Both the position numbers and the translations under genes were made by a program. Under the pieces are notes generated by a model. That model was not told where the DNA came from, did not search any database, and saw only the letters and a program-made list of their open reading frames with translations. Positions 39,469 through 49,741 of a stretch of DNA of 55,749 nt are shown here, one piece after another (the stretch's first letter is position 1; each line of letters starts with the position of its first letter). The DNA lies in assembly GCA_945921515.1 (NCBI GenBank), contig CAMEKR010000002.1, positions 1 to 55,749 of the forward strand. Reading direction: 5' to 3'. Source of the stretch: an uncultured Clostridia bacterium. Lineage in GTDB: Bacteria > Bacillota > Clostridia > Oscillospirales > Ruminococcaceae.

Positions 39469-41496
39469 ATGAGGCGCAAATCGGCAGCTGTTGGAGCATC
39501 ATACTTGACAGGACTGCTTTTCGCCTCATTTTTTCTATATAATGAAATTTTTGTAATTTCAGTAATAATTACCCTTGCTGTAGGCTGTGCGGTATCGGTG
39601 CTGTTTATAAAGAGATACGATATTGCGGCGGTGCTTATTTTTGCCGCTTTGGGAATAACCTTGTTCACAGCAGTATCCGCAAGGCTCGATAATGCCGCAG
39701 ACAGTCTTTGCAAAGAGAAAAGCGTTATCACTGCGGTAATAACGGATAAACGCACACTCGGCAATGATACAGCATTATTCACGCTGTCAAAGGATGTCGG
39801 CGGAACAAATGTCGGTATGCTTTTTTACTCAAGCGATATTTCAGCCGAAAAAGGCGATACCCTCTGCTTTGAAGGCTCTGCACAAAGGCTGTATAACACG
39901 GCGTATTTTTCTACCGCAGATATATACCGTTCAAAGAGAATAGTCCTCAGCGTAACTGCTGACAGCGAGATAACCGTAAAAAAAGGCGGTTTTGATATTC
40001 TGTCACCGCTTTATAAGCTGAGAGAAAGAGTCGCCGCAAAGACGGATATCTACTATGCCGATGACGGCGGCGCACTTATGAAAGGCATATTCTTAGGCGA
40101 TAAAAGCTCCCTGCCCGATACTCTTTATAACGATATAACAGCTTCCGGTGCGGCACATATGACCGCCGTTTCAGGTATGCACCTGACTCTTGTAGTCACC
40201 GTTTTGCTTTCGGTTTTATCCGCCTTGGGATTATCTAAAGCTCCTAAGACAAGATTTGCGGTCACTGTACTGCTCACTATCGCTTTTATGGCTTTTTTCG
40301 GCTTTACTTCGTCGGTGCTGAGAAGCGGAATAATGATAATCATTGCAAACACGGGAGCATTGTTTTTCAGAAAGAGCGACCCCGTTACTTCTGTAGGGCT
40401 TGCGGTACTGCTTATAACAATTGTAAATCCCCTTGCCTGTCTTGACGCAGGACTTATCCTGTCGGCGGTTACAACTATAGGCGCAGGAGCAATAGCGCCT
40501 GCGATATCCGAAAAGCTGTGCAAGCGGTTGTCCTTTATGAACAGAAAGCTGAGCGATATACTCTGCGTAGCTGTCTGTGCGGTGCTTGCAGGACTTATAC
40601 CGTCGTGTTTTTATTTTGGTATGTTCTCACTTACGGGAGCGATAGTATCAATAGCGGCTCTGCCGTTCTTTACCGTATGCCTTGTAGCAATGCTGATTTT
40701 TACGCTATCCGGCGCTACGGCGATATTTGCGGCGGACATTGCACATTTTTGTGCTGAGATAATGTGCAGGATATTTTCGTTCTTCGCTTCTCTGCCGTAT
40801 TCGCATTTTGCCTGCGACGAAACCGTCTGCCTTGCGGTACTGCTTATTTGTGCAGGGATAGCGGCGGCGGTAATAATAATCAAAGGCAAAAAATATACAT
40901 CGGTTGTAGTTTGCGTTTCTTTAGTTTGCTTTACGGCTGTCAATATTGCGTCAGCTGTGATACCCGATGACAGCGTTAAAATATTGCTTCACAGCGACGG
41001 TGAAAACGGATGTGCCGTTATAATATCCGATGATATTTCTGCGGCGGTAATTGCAGGCAACGATAAAGACGAACTTTCAGCCGCACTAAATACCCTGCGG
41101 CTTTATAATAAATACGATCCCGAGCTTATACTGCTTTGCAGTACAGGGCAAAACGAGGATATGATCGATACCGCCTCAGCCGCACACGGTTTTGCCGAAA
41201 ATGTGAGGCTGTGCGATGAAGAATACTCTCTTGCGGGCAAGCGGCTAAGTATTTTCTGCAAGGATAATAAGATAACGCTTACCGTTGGCTTAGTTACCGT
41301 CAACATATCAGATATCTCGGAGATACGAAGCGACTGCGTAAATATAGCATGGGGATATGATAAAGATATCACAACAAAAGCGCCGTGCCTGTTTTTCGAC
41401 AAGAAACAGCGAAGCGAAAACGGCATTCCCTTTTATTTTACAAAAATCGAGCTTAAAATAACCTATAATGGTATTGTGATGAAAAGCGAATACTGA
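39469..41496 (+). CDS. comEC: ComEC/Rec2-type competence membrane protein with diverged C-terminal domain
   Basis: LMKGIFLGDKSSLPDTLYNDITASGAAHMTAVSGMHLTLVV ... VLRSGIMIIIANTGALFFRKSDPVTSVGLAVLLITIVNPLACLDAGLILS. Confidence 0.88.
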   Translation: MRRKSAAVGASYLTGLLFASFFLYNEIFVISVIITLAVGCAVSVLFIKRYDIAAVLIFAALGITLFTAVSARLDNAADSLCKEKSVITAVITDKRTLGNDTALFTLSKDVGGTNVGMLFYSSDISAEKGDTLCFEGSAQRLYNTAYFSTADIYRSKRIVLSVTADSEITVKKGGFDILSPLYKLRERVAAKTDIYYADDGGALMKGIFLGDKSSLPDTLYNDITASGAAHMTAVSGMHLTLVVTVLLSVLSALGLSKAPKTRFAVTVLLTIAFMAFFGFTSSVLRSGIMIIIANTGALFFRKSDPVTSVGLAVLLITIVNPLACLDAGLILSAVTTIGAGAIAPAISEKLCKRLSFMNRKLSDILCVAVCAVLAGLIPSCFYFGMFSLTGAIVSIAALPFFTVCLVAMLIFTLSGATAIFAADIAHFCAEIMCRIFSFFASLPYSHFACDETVCLAVLLICAGIAAAVIIIKGKKYTSVVVCVSLVCFTAVNIASAVIPDDSVKILLHSDGENGCAVIISDDISAAVIAGNDKDELSAALNTLRLYNKYDPELILLCSTGQNEDMIDTASAAHGFAENVRLCDEEYSLAGKRLSIFCKDNKITLTVGLVTVNISDISEIRSDCVNIAWGYDKDITTKAPCLFFDKKQRSENGIPFYFTKIELKITYNGIVMKSEY

Positions 41497-41513
41497 AAGA
41501 AAGGAGCGTCAGC

Positions 41514-42566
41514 GTGAAAACAGATGAAGAAAAGCTCTCTCAGGGCATAAAAAGCGGAGATATGAGCCGTGTGTATTATCTTTACGGAGAAGAACGGTTC
41601 CTTACAAAGACATATACCGACAGGATACTTGACAAAACGGTCGGCAAGGACAGAAACGATATAAATCTTGTGAAGCTGGGAGAGGTATTCCCCGTTGACG
41701 CATTAATAGACAGCATTGACGCATTGCCGCTTTTTGCAGACAACAAGGCCGTGCTGATAAACGACCTCGACCTTGAAAAATTTGAAGATAACGATATCGA
41801 AGCGATTATAGACGCTCTTGGAGATGTACCGGATGAATGTACCGTAGTCATCAGCATTACGGGAGCTAACGATCAGCTTAAAAAAGCCAAAAACAAAAAG
41901 CTGATCAGCACACTCACAAAGCAAAAAGACGCCGCTGTATGCGATTTTTCGTTTATGCCTGTGCCTAAAGTAGCGGACCTTATCGTGAAAAAAGCGGCAA
42001 AACGGGGCTGTATAATATCCGTAGCAGACGCAAGGCGAATAGCGGAAATGACTCTGTGTGACCTGTCTCTGTGCTCTGCCGAGACTGACAAGCTGTGCAG
42101 TTATGCGGGAAGCGGAAAAATCACCCCCGATATGATAGACAAGCTGATAGTAAAACAGCTTGATACAAACATATTTGCGCTGTCAGCAGAGCTTGCCAAA
42201 GGAAACTGCAAACAGGCTTTGCATATTCTTGACGATTTGTTCTCACAGAGAAAAGAACCCGAAATAATACTGGCTTCTCTGGCGTCGAACTACATCGACT
42301 TTTACAGGGCAAAGGCGGCTTTAAACAAAGGGATAAGCGCCGATAAAACGGCGACGGACTTTGCTTATGCCAAAAACCGAACCTTTGTCGTATCAAAAGC
42401 CATGAAGCTTGTAAAGACGCTTGATATGGCGCATATAAGGGAATCCTTAAGTATACTGTCCGAAACCGATCTCGCGCTCAAGACAACAGGAACGGACAAA
42501 AAAACAATGCTTGAAAAAGCGATAATCAAGCTCTCTTCACAAAAAAGCAGGAGGGAATATTATTGA
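41514..42566 (+). CDS. holA: DNA polymerase III subunit delta
   Basis: RVYYLYGEERFLTKTYTDRIL ... SLPLFADNKAVLINDLDL-type HolA N-terminus; TDLALKTTGTDKKTMLEKAIIKL. Confidence 0.9.
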   Translation: MKTDEEKLSQGIKSGDMSRVYYLYGEERFLTKTYTDRILDKTVGKDRNDINLVKLGEVFPVDALIDSIDALPLFADNKAVLINDLDLEKFEDNDIEAIIDALGDVPDECTVVISITGANDQLKKAKNKKLISTLTKQKDAAVCDFSFMPVPKVADLIVKKAAKRGCIISVADARRIAEMTLCDLSLCSAETDKLCSYAGSGKITPDMIDKLIVKQLDTNIFALSAELAKGNCKQALHILDDLFSQRKEPEIILASLASNYIDFYRAKAALNKGISADKTATDFAYAKNRTFVVSKAMKLVKTLDMAHIRESLSILSETDLALKTTGTDKKTMLEKAIIKLSSQKSRREYY

Positions 42567-43156
42567 TAAAGCTTTCTCAGGCTGTTATAGTCGAAGGAAA
42601 ATATGACAAAATAAAACTGTCGTCCGTTCTTGATACGGTAATAATTGTCACAAACGGATTCGGGATATACAAAGACAAGGAAAAGACCGAGCTTATAAGG
42701 ACTCTTGCTAAATCCTGCGGTATCGTGATACTTACCGACAGCGACACAGCGGGTTTTCGCATAAGAAATCATATAAAGGGCTGCTGTAAAGAAGGACAGA
42801 TAATAAACGTATTTATCCCACAGATAAAAGGAAAAGAAAAGCGCAAGGAAAAGCCGTCCTCCGAAGGCTATCTCGGAGTAGAGGGGATGGACGAGCAGGT
42901 GCTGATAAATGCGCTTAATAGCGCAGGAGTAATTGCCGAAAGCTCGGACAGTACAAGCTTTCTTTCAAAAGCGGATATGCTCGACGACGGACTTGTAGGG
43001 GGAAAAGACAGCGCTGTTTTAAGGCGAAGGGTGCTTGAGAAGCTCGGACTGCCTACCCTGCTCAGTGCAAACACTATGTGCGAAGTGATAAACCGTCTTT
43101 TCACGATAGAGGAATATAAAACTGCGGTTGCCGCCGCAAAAGCAACAAACAACTGA
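42563..43156 (+). CDS. rnmV: Ribonuclease M5-like Toprim protein
   Basis: AVIVEGKYDKIKLSSVLDTVIIVTNGFGIYKDKEK ... GIVILTDSDTAGFRIRNHI ... EGYLGVEGM. Confidence 0.88.
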   Translation: MIKLSQAVIVEGKYDKIKLSSVLDTVIIVTNGFGIYKDKEKTELIRTLAKSCGIVILTDSDTAGFRIRNHIKGCCKEGQIINVFIPQIKGKEKRKEKPSSEGYLGVEGMDEQVLINALNSAGVIAESSDSTSFLSKADMLDDGLVGGKDSAVLRRRVLEKLGLPTLLSANTMCEVINRLFTIEEYKTAVAAAKATNN

Positions 43157-43172
43157 AAGGTATACTTCACCT

Positions 43173-44615
43173 ATGGTATTTTCTACATCGATATTTATTT
43201 ATCTTTTTCTGCCGATAACGCTGATAATATATTATCTCGCTCCCAAAAAGGGAAAGAATCTGATAATTCTGCTCAGCGGTCTGCTGTTCTACTCATGGGG
43301 CGAGCCGATATATGTCATAGTTATGCTTATCTCGACTATGATAGATTATTTTGCCGGACTTATTATGAATCACTTTGAGGGCAGAAAAGTACCGAGAAGG
43401 ATATGTCTTATTGTGTCAATAGTAATGAATCTCGGACTTCTCGGCATATTCAAGTACAGCGGATTTATCGCCGAGAACATCAATGCCATAGCAGGAACGC
43501 AGTTAATAGACATAAACAATATGAATTTCTTCGGCATTGAGTATCTGCCGATGAATATGCTTCCGATAGGTATCAGCTTCTTCACCTTCCAATCTATGTC
43601 GTATACAATAGACCTGTATCTCGGCAATGTAAAGGTGCAGAAAAACCCCATCAGCTTTGCCGCATTCGTCACGCTGTTCCCTCAGATAGTTGCAGGCCCT
43701 ATCGTAAGATACGATGATGTCGCAAAAGAGCTTGACGACAGAAGCATAACGATAGACCTTATCTATGACGGCATAATAAAGTTTATTATCGGTCTGTCTA
43801 AAAAGGTGCTTATCGCAAACAGCATAGGTGCGCTGTGGACATCGATAAAAGCTACGGATATAGCGAATGTTTCGGTGGTAAGCTCGTGGCTCGGTATCCT
43901 TGCATTCACCTTCCAGATATATTTTGACTTCTCGGGCTACTCGGATATGGCGGTAGGACTCGGAAAAATGATGGGCTTTAACTTCCCCAAGAACTTTGAC
44001 TACCCTTATCTTTCAAAAAGCATATCGGAATTTTGGCGCAGATGGCATATTACGCTCGGTGCGTGGTTCAAATCTTATGTATATATCCCTCTTGGCGGCA
44101 ACAGGAAGGGTATGGCAAGGACGATTTTCAATCTTGCTGTTACATGGTTCTTAACGGGAGTATGGCACGGCGCAAGCTGGAACTTCATACTTTGGGGAAC
44201 GCTGTACGGAGTGGTGATAATCCTTGAAAAGCTGTTTCTCGGTAAACTGCTTGACAAGATACCCGATATATTCGGGCATATATATACGATGCTGCTCGTA
44301 ATACTCGGCTGGGTGCTGTTTGATACCGCAGACCTGCCCACGGCAGGCGCATATATTGCAAAGATGTTCGGGTTTGGCGGAGGAGCGTTTATCGACAGTA
44401 CTGCGATGTATCAGATAGCGACCTACGGCATTACCTTTATCATTTGCATAATCGGCTGTACCAATCTGCCAAAGCTTGCAGTAGAAGCTTTAAAGAAAAA
44501 ATCTGCGGTGCTTGTAAACTACGGCGGCATTGCGGTGATAACGGGTATGTTCATAATATGTGCGGCATATCTTGTTGACCAGACCTACAATCCGTTCTTA
44601 TATTTCAATTTCTAA
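43173..44615 (+). CDS. MBOAT-family membrane O-acyltransferase (AlgI-like), copy 2
   Basis: MVFSTSIFIYLFLPITLIIYYLAPKKGKN ... LPIGISFFTFQSMSYTIDLYLG ... FWRRWHITLGAWFKSYVYIPLGGNRKG ... TGVWHGASWNFILWG. Confidence 0.96.
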   Translation: MVFSTSIFIYLFLPITLIIYYLAPKKGKNLIILLSGLLFYSWGEPIYVIVMLISTMIDYFAGLIMNHFEGRKVPRRICLIVSIVMNLGLLGIFKYSGFIAENINAIAGTQLIDINNMNFFGIEYLPMNMLPIGISFFTFQSMSYTIDLYLGNVKVQKNPISFAAFVTLFPQIVAGPIVRYDDVAKELDDRSITIDLIYDGIIKFIIGLSKKVLIANSIGALWTSIKATDIANVSVVSSWLGILAFTFQIYFDFSGYSDMAVGLGKMMGFNFPKNFDYPYLSKSISEFWRRWHITLGAWFKSYVYIPLGGNRKGMARTIFNLAVTWFLTGVWHGASWNFILWGTLYGVVIILEKLFLGKLLDKIPDIFGHIYTMLLVILGWVLFDTADLPTAGAYIAKMFGFGGGAFIDSTAMYQIATYGITFIICIIGCTNLPKLAVEALKKKSAVLVNYGGIAVITGMFIICAAYLVDQTYNPFLYFNF

Positions 44616-44632
44616 GGAAGGAGGCATTTAGT

Positions 44633-45817
44633 ATGAAAAAAGATAATATCCCTAAGATTCTGCTAATCGGCATATTTGCGCTGATGCTGACAGTTATCCC
44701 GATAGCTACGCTTATATCAAGCGCAGGTCTTCCCGAAAACGCAAAAAGCGAAAACGAAAACAAGTATCTGCAGAAAATGCCTCAGCTGAATTTTGAAACG
44801 ATTACGGAAAAGACGTTTATGTCCGACTTTGAAGAATATTTTTCGGACAGAATAGTGCTGAGAGAGGACTGGATAAGGCTTACTAACAGCTTCGACAGAT
44901 TGCTTGGAAAAAGAGAGATAAAGGGCGTTTTCACCGAAGACGGCAGAATGATGCAGTCGTGGAGAACAAGCGACTATGACATTAGCAGTGTTGATAAAAA
45001 TCTCGCTGCAATGGAAAACTTCGCTCAGAAATTCCCTAAGATGAAAACCTTCTTTATGCTTGTACCCAATGCGCAGGAGATATACAGCGATACGCTTCCG
45101 GCAAATTGCGGTGCGGCTGACCAGAAGCAGTTTATAAAATACTGTTACGATGCCACGCCGTCTATAGCGGGAATCGACGCATACTCGGGACTCTTAGCCG
45201 CAAAAGAAGAGTATATCTACTACCGTACCGATCATCACTGGACGAGCTACGGTGCGTATATCGGCTACAAGGCAGCAAGCAGCGTAATGAAATTCGTCCC
45301 TTATTCAAAGGACAAATTCTGTATCGAACACGCATCCAACGAATTTAAGGGTACGCTGTTCTCAAAGACTCTTGACAACAGCATATTGCCCGATACAATA
45401 GATATCTACTCTCTTGCCCAGGGTGAACCCTCTGTACAGGTGAGCGTCTACAGCTCGGCAGAAAGCACAGCGACATACGATTCTATGTACTTCAGAGAGT
45501 TTCTTAGTCAGAAGGACAAATATTCCGCCTTTCTCGGTCAGAATGTGCCGAGAATAGACATCGACACAGAGTTATCCGAAGAAAATGACAAGGGCAGTCT
45601 GCTGATAATAAAAGACAGCTACGCTCACTCACTTGTGCCGTTCCTGTCAAAGCACTACAGCCACATTACTATGCTTGATTTACGCTATATAAACAGTGAC
45701 CTTAGCAATATAGGAGTAGATGTAAGCAAATACGGTACGACCTTGTTTATGTACAATGTGATAACATTCTCGCAGGATGAAAATGTCAAGAAGCTGAACT
45801 TTGTAGTACCGGATTAG
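44633..45817 (+). CDS. DHHW-family (AlgX/SGNH-like) protein, copy 2
   Basis: SENENKYLQKMPQLNFETITEKTFMSDFEEYFSDRIVLREDWIRL ... YYRTDHHWTSYGAYIGYKAA. Confidence 0.93.
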   Translation: MKKDNIPKILLIGIFALMLTVIPIATLISSAGLPENAKSENENKYLQKMPQLNFETITEKTFMSDFEEYFSDRIVLREDWIRLTNSFDRLLGKREIKGVFTEDGRMMQSWRTSDYDISSVDKNLAAMENFAQKFPKMKTFFMLVPNAQEIYSDTLPANCGAADQKQFIKYCYDATPSIAGIDAYSGLLAAKEEYIYYRTDHHWTSYGAYIGYKAASSVMKFVPYSKDKFCIEHASNEFKGTLFSKTLDNSILPDTIDIYSLAQGEPSVQVSVYSSAESTATYDSMYFREFLSQKDKYSAFLGQNVPRIDIDTELSEENDKGSLLIIKDSYAHSLVPFLSKHYSHITMLDLRYINSDLSNIGVDVSKYGTTLFMYNVITFSQDENVKKLNFVVPD

Positions 45818-45860
45818 AAAAGAATAATAGGAACGGCACGGTTGATTTTCCCGTGCCGTT

Positions 45861-46096
45861 CAGCTTGTCGAAAAAGTATTTTTCGACAAGCTGTCAGACT
45901 GCGAGAAACACACGCAGACGAGGAAAGAGTCACCGTCGGCGTACAAAAGTACGGTAGGTGACTCTTGACAAAGTAAGCAAAAACACTTTCGGAGAGCCGA
46001 TTTGAGGCTCTCCGAAAATTTAACAATAATTTCCTTTTAGATAAATCCAACTACTTGCTAAAAATGTGTTTTTGCGGTGCGTGGGTTTATCGACAG
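45861..46096. repeat. Structured intergenic element with nested inverted repeats, termini CAGCTTGTCGAAAAAGT...GGTTTATCGACAG
   Basis: Perfect palindrome CAGCTTGTCGAAAAA-GTA-TTTTTCGACAAGCTG (45861-45893); GAGTCACC...GGTGACTC (45927-45964); GCAAAAACAC/GTGTTTTTGC (45978-45987/46066-46075); TTCGGAGAGCC...GGCTCTCCGAA (45988-46016); CTGTC..AAACaCACGC versus GCGTGGGTTTATCGACAG. Confidence 0.75.
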
Positions 46097-46165
46097 CCTG
46101 ACGGCACGGGAAACCGTGCCGTTCTTCTTTAATCTATAAAACGCCGTATAATGCGGTGGTGGCGG

Positions 46166-48763
46166 TTAACTGCATATCAGCTTTTCACCGTCATAGTCTA
46201 CCGTAAGGGTTGAGCCGGGGGCGATATCGTCGGCTATCAGCTTTCTTGCAATGAGCGTTTCCACCTTACGCTGTATGAATCTTCTCAGCGGTCTTGCGCC
46301 GTAGTTCGGATCAAAGCCGTTATCTATGATATAATCCTTTGCGGCGTCGGTAATGGCAAAGCCTACCTCTTTATCGGCAAGGCGCTGTCTGAGGTCTTTA
46401 AGCATAAGATCTACTATCTTCACTATCTCGTCCTTGCGAAGCGGCTTGTAGAATACTATCTCGTCAAGACGGTTGAGGAACTCGGGGCGGAACTGGGTTT
46501 TAAGCAGTTTGTCGACCTCGCTCTTTGCCTCGTCGGTTATCTCACCGTCTTCGTTTATACCGTCAAGAATATACGGTGAGCCTAAGTTGCTGGTGAGGAT
46601 AAGGATAGTGTTCTTAAAGTCCACCGTTCTTCCCTGAGAGTCGGTTATTCTGCCGTCGTCAAGTATCTGGAGCAGGATGTTGAATACATCTGGGTGAGCC
46701 TTCTCAACCTCATCAAGAAGCACTACGGAATACGGTTTTCTGCGTACCGCTTCTGTCAGCTGACCGCCCTCTTCGTAACCGACATATCCGGGAGGCGCAC
46801 CGATAAGACGGCTCACGCTGAACTTCTCCATATACTCCGACATATCTATACGAACCATACTGTGCTCATCGTCAAACAGTGCTTCGGCAAGCGCTTTTGC
46901 AAGCTCTGTCTTACCTACGCCGGTAGGTCCTAAGAACAAGAACGAACCTATAGGCTGGTCGGGATTTGCAATGCCTGCTCTTGAACGGAGTATAGCCTCG
47001 CTGACCTTTTGTACGGCTTCATCCTGACCTATTACTCTTTCGTGAAGGAGGTCTTCCATATGGAGCAGTTTTTCACGCTCACCCTCCATCAGCTTTGAAA
47101 CAGGTATTCCTGTCCAGCGGCAGATAATCTTTGCTATCTCCTCTTCGGTTACTTTATCATGGAGCAACGAAGCCGACTTTGACTGCTCTGCAAGTTTCTC
47201 CTCTTCTTCAAGCTCTTTTTGAAGTGCGGGCAGTTTGCCGTATTTCAGCTCAGCCGCTTTATTAAGGTCATAACTGCGTTCTGCCTGCTCAATAAGTCCA
47301 TTGGTGTTTTCTATCTCCTCACGGAGCTTCTGAACCTTAGATATCGCAGACTTTTCGTTATCCCACTTTGCCTTCATCTCGTCAAACTGCGAGCGCAGTT
47401 CTGCAAGCTCCTGCTGTACTTCGGCAAGATGCTCGACAGAGATACGGTCTGTTTCCTTTTTAAGTGCCGCTTCTTCTATCTCGTGCTGCATTATCTTGCG
47501 GCGGATATCGTCAAGCTCGGACGGCATAGACTCCATCTCTGTCTTGATAAGAGCGCAAGCCTCATCTACAAGGTCTATTGCCTTATCGGGAAGGAATCTG
47601 TCGGAGATATATCTGTCGGACAGCGTTGCGGCGGCAATAAGTGCAGAGTCGTGTATCTTTACGCCGTGGAATACCTCATAACGCTCTTTAAGACCTCTCA
47701 GTATCGAAATAGTATCCTCTACGGTAGGCTCGCTTACCATTACCGGCTGGAATCGTCTTTCGAGTGCGGCGTCCTTTTCTATATACTGTCTGTACTCGTT
47801 CAGAGTCGTTGCGCCGATACAATGAAGCTCGCCTCTTGCAAGGAGAGGTTTAAGCAGATTTCCTGCGTCCATTGCGCCGTCTGTCTTGCCTGCTCCGACT
47901 ATGGTATGAAGCTCATCGATGAACAGAATTATCTGTCCCTCGCTCTTCTTTATGGTCTGTAAAACGGCTTTCAGTCTTTCCTCAAACTCGCCCCTGTACT
48001 TTGCACCGGCAACAAGAGCGCCCATATCAAGCGAGAATATCTGGCGTTCTTTCAGATTTTCGGGTACATCGCCCCTTACTATACGCAGTGCAAGACCTTC
48101 TGCTATAGCGGTTTTACCAACGCCGGGTTCGCCTATCAGCACAGGGTTGTTCTTCGTCTTTCGGGAGAGGATACGGATAACATTTCTTATCTCGCTATCT
48201 CTGCCGATAACAGGATCGAGCTTATTCTGACGGGCAAGCTCGGTAAGATCCTGACCGTATTTTTTAAGCACATCGTATGTCTCCTCGGGGTTCTGACCGG
48301 TGACACGGACGCTTCCTCTTACCTGCTCAAGCGCCCCGAGAAACGCCTTTTCGGTTATACCAAGCGATGAGAATATCTCTTTAAGCTGACTATTCGGCTT
48401 TTCAAGAAGTCCGATAAACAGATGCTCGACGGAAATATACTCGTCCTTCATCTGCTTTGCCTTTTCCTCTGCGGCTGTAAGCGCTTTGTCAACATCCTGC
48501 GACACATAAACCTTGTCGGGTTCTCTGCCGCTTCCCGTCACCTTGGACAGACCGCTGATACTGCGCTCTGTCTTAGAGATAAGCGCATCATTATCCACAC
48601 CCATTTTCTTCATAAGCTGAGGGATAAGTCCGTCCTCAGCCTGTGCCAATGCAAGCAGAAGATGCTGCTGCTCTATATTCATGTTCTGATACGATACAGC
48701 AATACTCTGAGCCTGACTTATGGCTTCCATTGATTTTTGCGTCAGATTATTTGTGTTAAGCAT
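46166..48763 (-). CDS. clpB: ATP-dependent chaperone ClpB
   Basis: [34 protein letters not shown] ... [24 protein letters not shown] ... [44 protein letters not shown]; long middle coiled-coil. Confidence 0.98.
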   Translation of the reverse strand: MLNTNNLTQKSMEAISQAQSIAVSYQNMNIEQQHLLLALAQAEDGLIPQLMKKMGVDNDALISKTERSISGLSKVTGSGREPDKVYVSQDVDKALTAAEEKAKQMKDEYISVEHLFIGLLEKPNSQLKEIFSSLGITEKAFLGALEQVRGSVRVTGQNPEETYDVLKKYGQDLTELARQNKLDPVIGRDSEIRNVIRILSRKTKNNPVLIGEPGVGKTAIAEGLALRIVRGDVPENLKERQIFSLDMGALVAGAKYRGEFEERLKAVLQTIKKSEGQIILFIDELHTIVGAGKTDGAMDAGNLLKPLLARGELHCIGATTLNEYRQYIEKDAALERRFQPVMVSEPTVEDTISILRGLKERYEVFHGVKIHDSALIAAATLSDRYISDRFLPDKAIDLVDEACALIKTEMESMPSELDDIRRKIMQHEIEEAALKKETDRISVEHLAEVQQELAELRSQFDEMKAKWDNEKSAISKVQKLREEIENTNGLIEQAERSYDLNKAAELKYGKLPALQKELEEEEKLAEQSKSASLLHDKVTEEEIAKIICRWTGIPVSKLMEGEREKLLHMEDLLHERVIGQDEAVQKVSEAILRSRAGIANPDQPIGSFLFLGPTGVGKTELAKALAEALFDDEHSMVRIDMSEYMEKFSVSRLIGAPPGYVGYEEGGQLTEAVRRKPYSVVLLDEVEKAHPDVFNILLQILDDGRITDSQGRTVDFKNTILILTSNLGSPYILDGINEDGEITDEAKSEVDKLLKTQFRPEFLNRLDEIVFYKPLRKDEIVKIVDLMLKDLRQRLADKEVGFAITDAAKDYIIDNGFDPNYGARPLRRFIQRKVETLIARKLIADDIAPGSTLTVDYDGEKLICS

Positions 48764-48787
48764 ATCAATATCATCCTTTCTTTTGGT

Positions 48788-49456
48788 TTACACCAGTACT
48801 TTTACTGTTTTAAGTCTTTCTTTGTATGCGTCTTCTATAAGCGTTACCGCCCTCTTTCTGTTGTCCGCATTTTCAAAAAACAGCTTTATCATCCTGTCAA
48901 GGAAATTTACATAATCCGCTATTGCCTCTGCTATGAGATTAGCGTCGTTTATTTTTCTGCCGTCTCTTAATATAGGCATATTGAGCATTCTGCACATCTT
49001 GTCGTTGTCTATCTGCATAACGACATCCAAATCGTCGTATTTCATAAGGCAACGGTTCTCTATAGACGCAAAGCAATTAAGGAATATGTTCATAAGCTGC
49101 ATAAGAGAAGCGTTCTGCGTACGGAAGCTTACTTTCAGCCTGCCGAGATATTTTCCTTCTCTCAGCAGTTCTACCGAATAGCGTATCGTAGGCTTATATT
49201 TGTACGGCAGAGGGCTTTTTATAAGCATACCTCCTTCGCTCGCCGCTGACTGCAGACGGAAAATCTCTTCGTCAAAAAAACTGCTGATATTTTCCATTAT
49301 GTTTCTCATACGGATCTCGGGAGTCTGCATAGACAGACGCTCGGCAAGTATCCTGTCTATCAGCGCAGAACGGCTGGTATCCATCCTGTATGCCATTGCG
49401 TCTATCGCTCTTACTATCTCATCTGTCAGCACAAGGCTGTACACGCTCTTACTCAT
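48788..49456 (-). CDS. Ribbon-helix-helix-like protein of unknown function, immediately upstream of clpB
   Basis: MSKSVYSLVLTDEIVRAIDAMAYRMDTSRSALIDRILAERLSM resembles a CopG/Arc-type N-terminus; C-terminal ~170 aa unrecognised. Confidence 0.7.
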   Translation of the reverse strand: MSKSVYSLVLTDEIVRAIDAMAYRMDTSRSALIDRILAERLSMQTPEIRMRNIMENISSFFDEEIFRLQSAASEGGMLIKSPLPYKYKPTIRYSVELLREGKYLGRLKVSFRTQNASLMQLMNIFLNCFASIENRCLMKYDDLDVVMQIDNDKMCRMLNMPILRDGRKINDANLIAEAIADYVNFLDRMIKLFFENADNRKRAVTLIEDAYKERLKTVKVLV

Positions 49457-49514
49457 TTTTGACGACCATTCCTTTCATACGATAATCCGTATCCATCCTT
49501 TCGGGTTTATCAAT

Positions 49515-49543
49515 ATTGTAGCACACTCTTCATAACTTGTCAA
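49515..49543 (-). promoter_or_regulatory. Sigma-A promoter of the RHH-like gene/clpB operon
   Basis: Minus strand TTGACA-N17-TACAAT; inverted repeat ACTCTT-N11-AAGAGT (49525-49547) overlaps -35 and spacer. Confidence 0.8.
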
Positions 49544-49678
49544 GAGTTTTATATAAATATTTTTACGATTTATCAAAAAATATTCAAATTTATTTGCCGT
49601 AATGGCAAATAATACAGCTCTTCCGAGGTTTAGGCAAACGATATTTTTATATGGGTAGCGAGAAATTTTCGTTACATA

Positions 49679-49707
49679 TCGACTTTTTTACTAAGATGTG
49701 ATAAAAT
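49679..49707 (+). promoter_or_regulatory. Probable promoter of the pyridoxal kinase gene
   Basis: TCGACT-N17-TAAAAT. Confidence 0.45.
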
Positions 49708-49741
49708 ATCTTCGTATATGTAAGAAAGAAGGATATAAGCG

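Noticed and set aside
49457-49740. CIRCE or CtsR operator upstream of the clpB operon
   Set aside because: Neither consensus was found on reading both strands; only the ACTCTT-N11-AAGAGT inverted repeat was seen.
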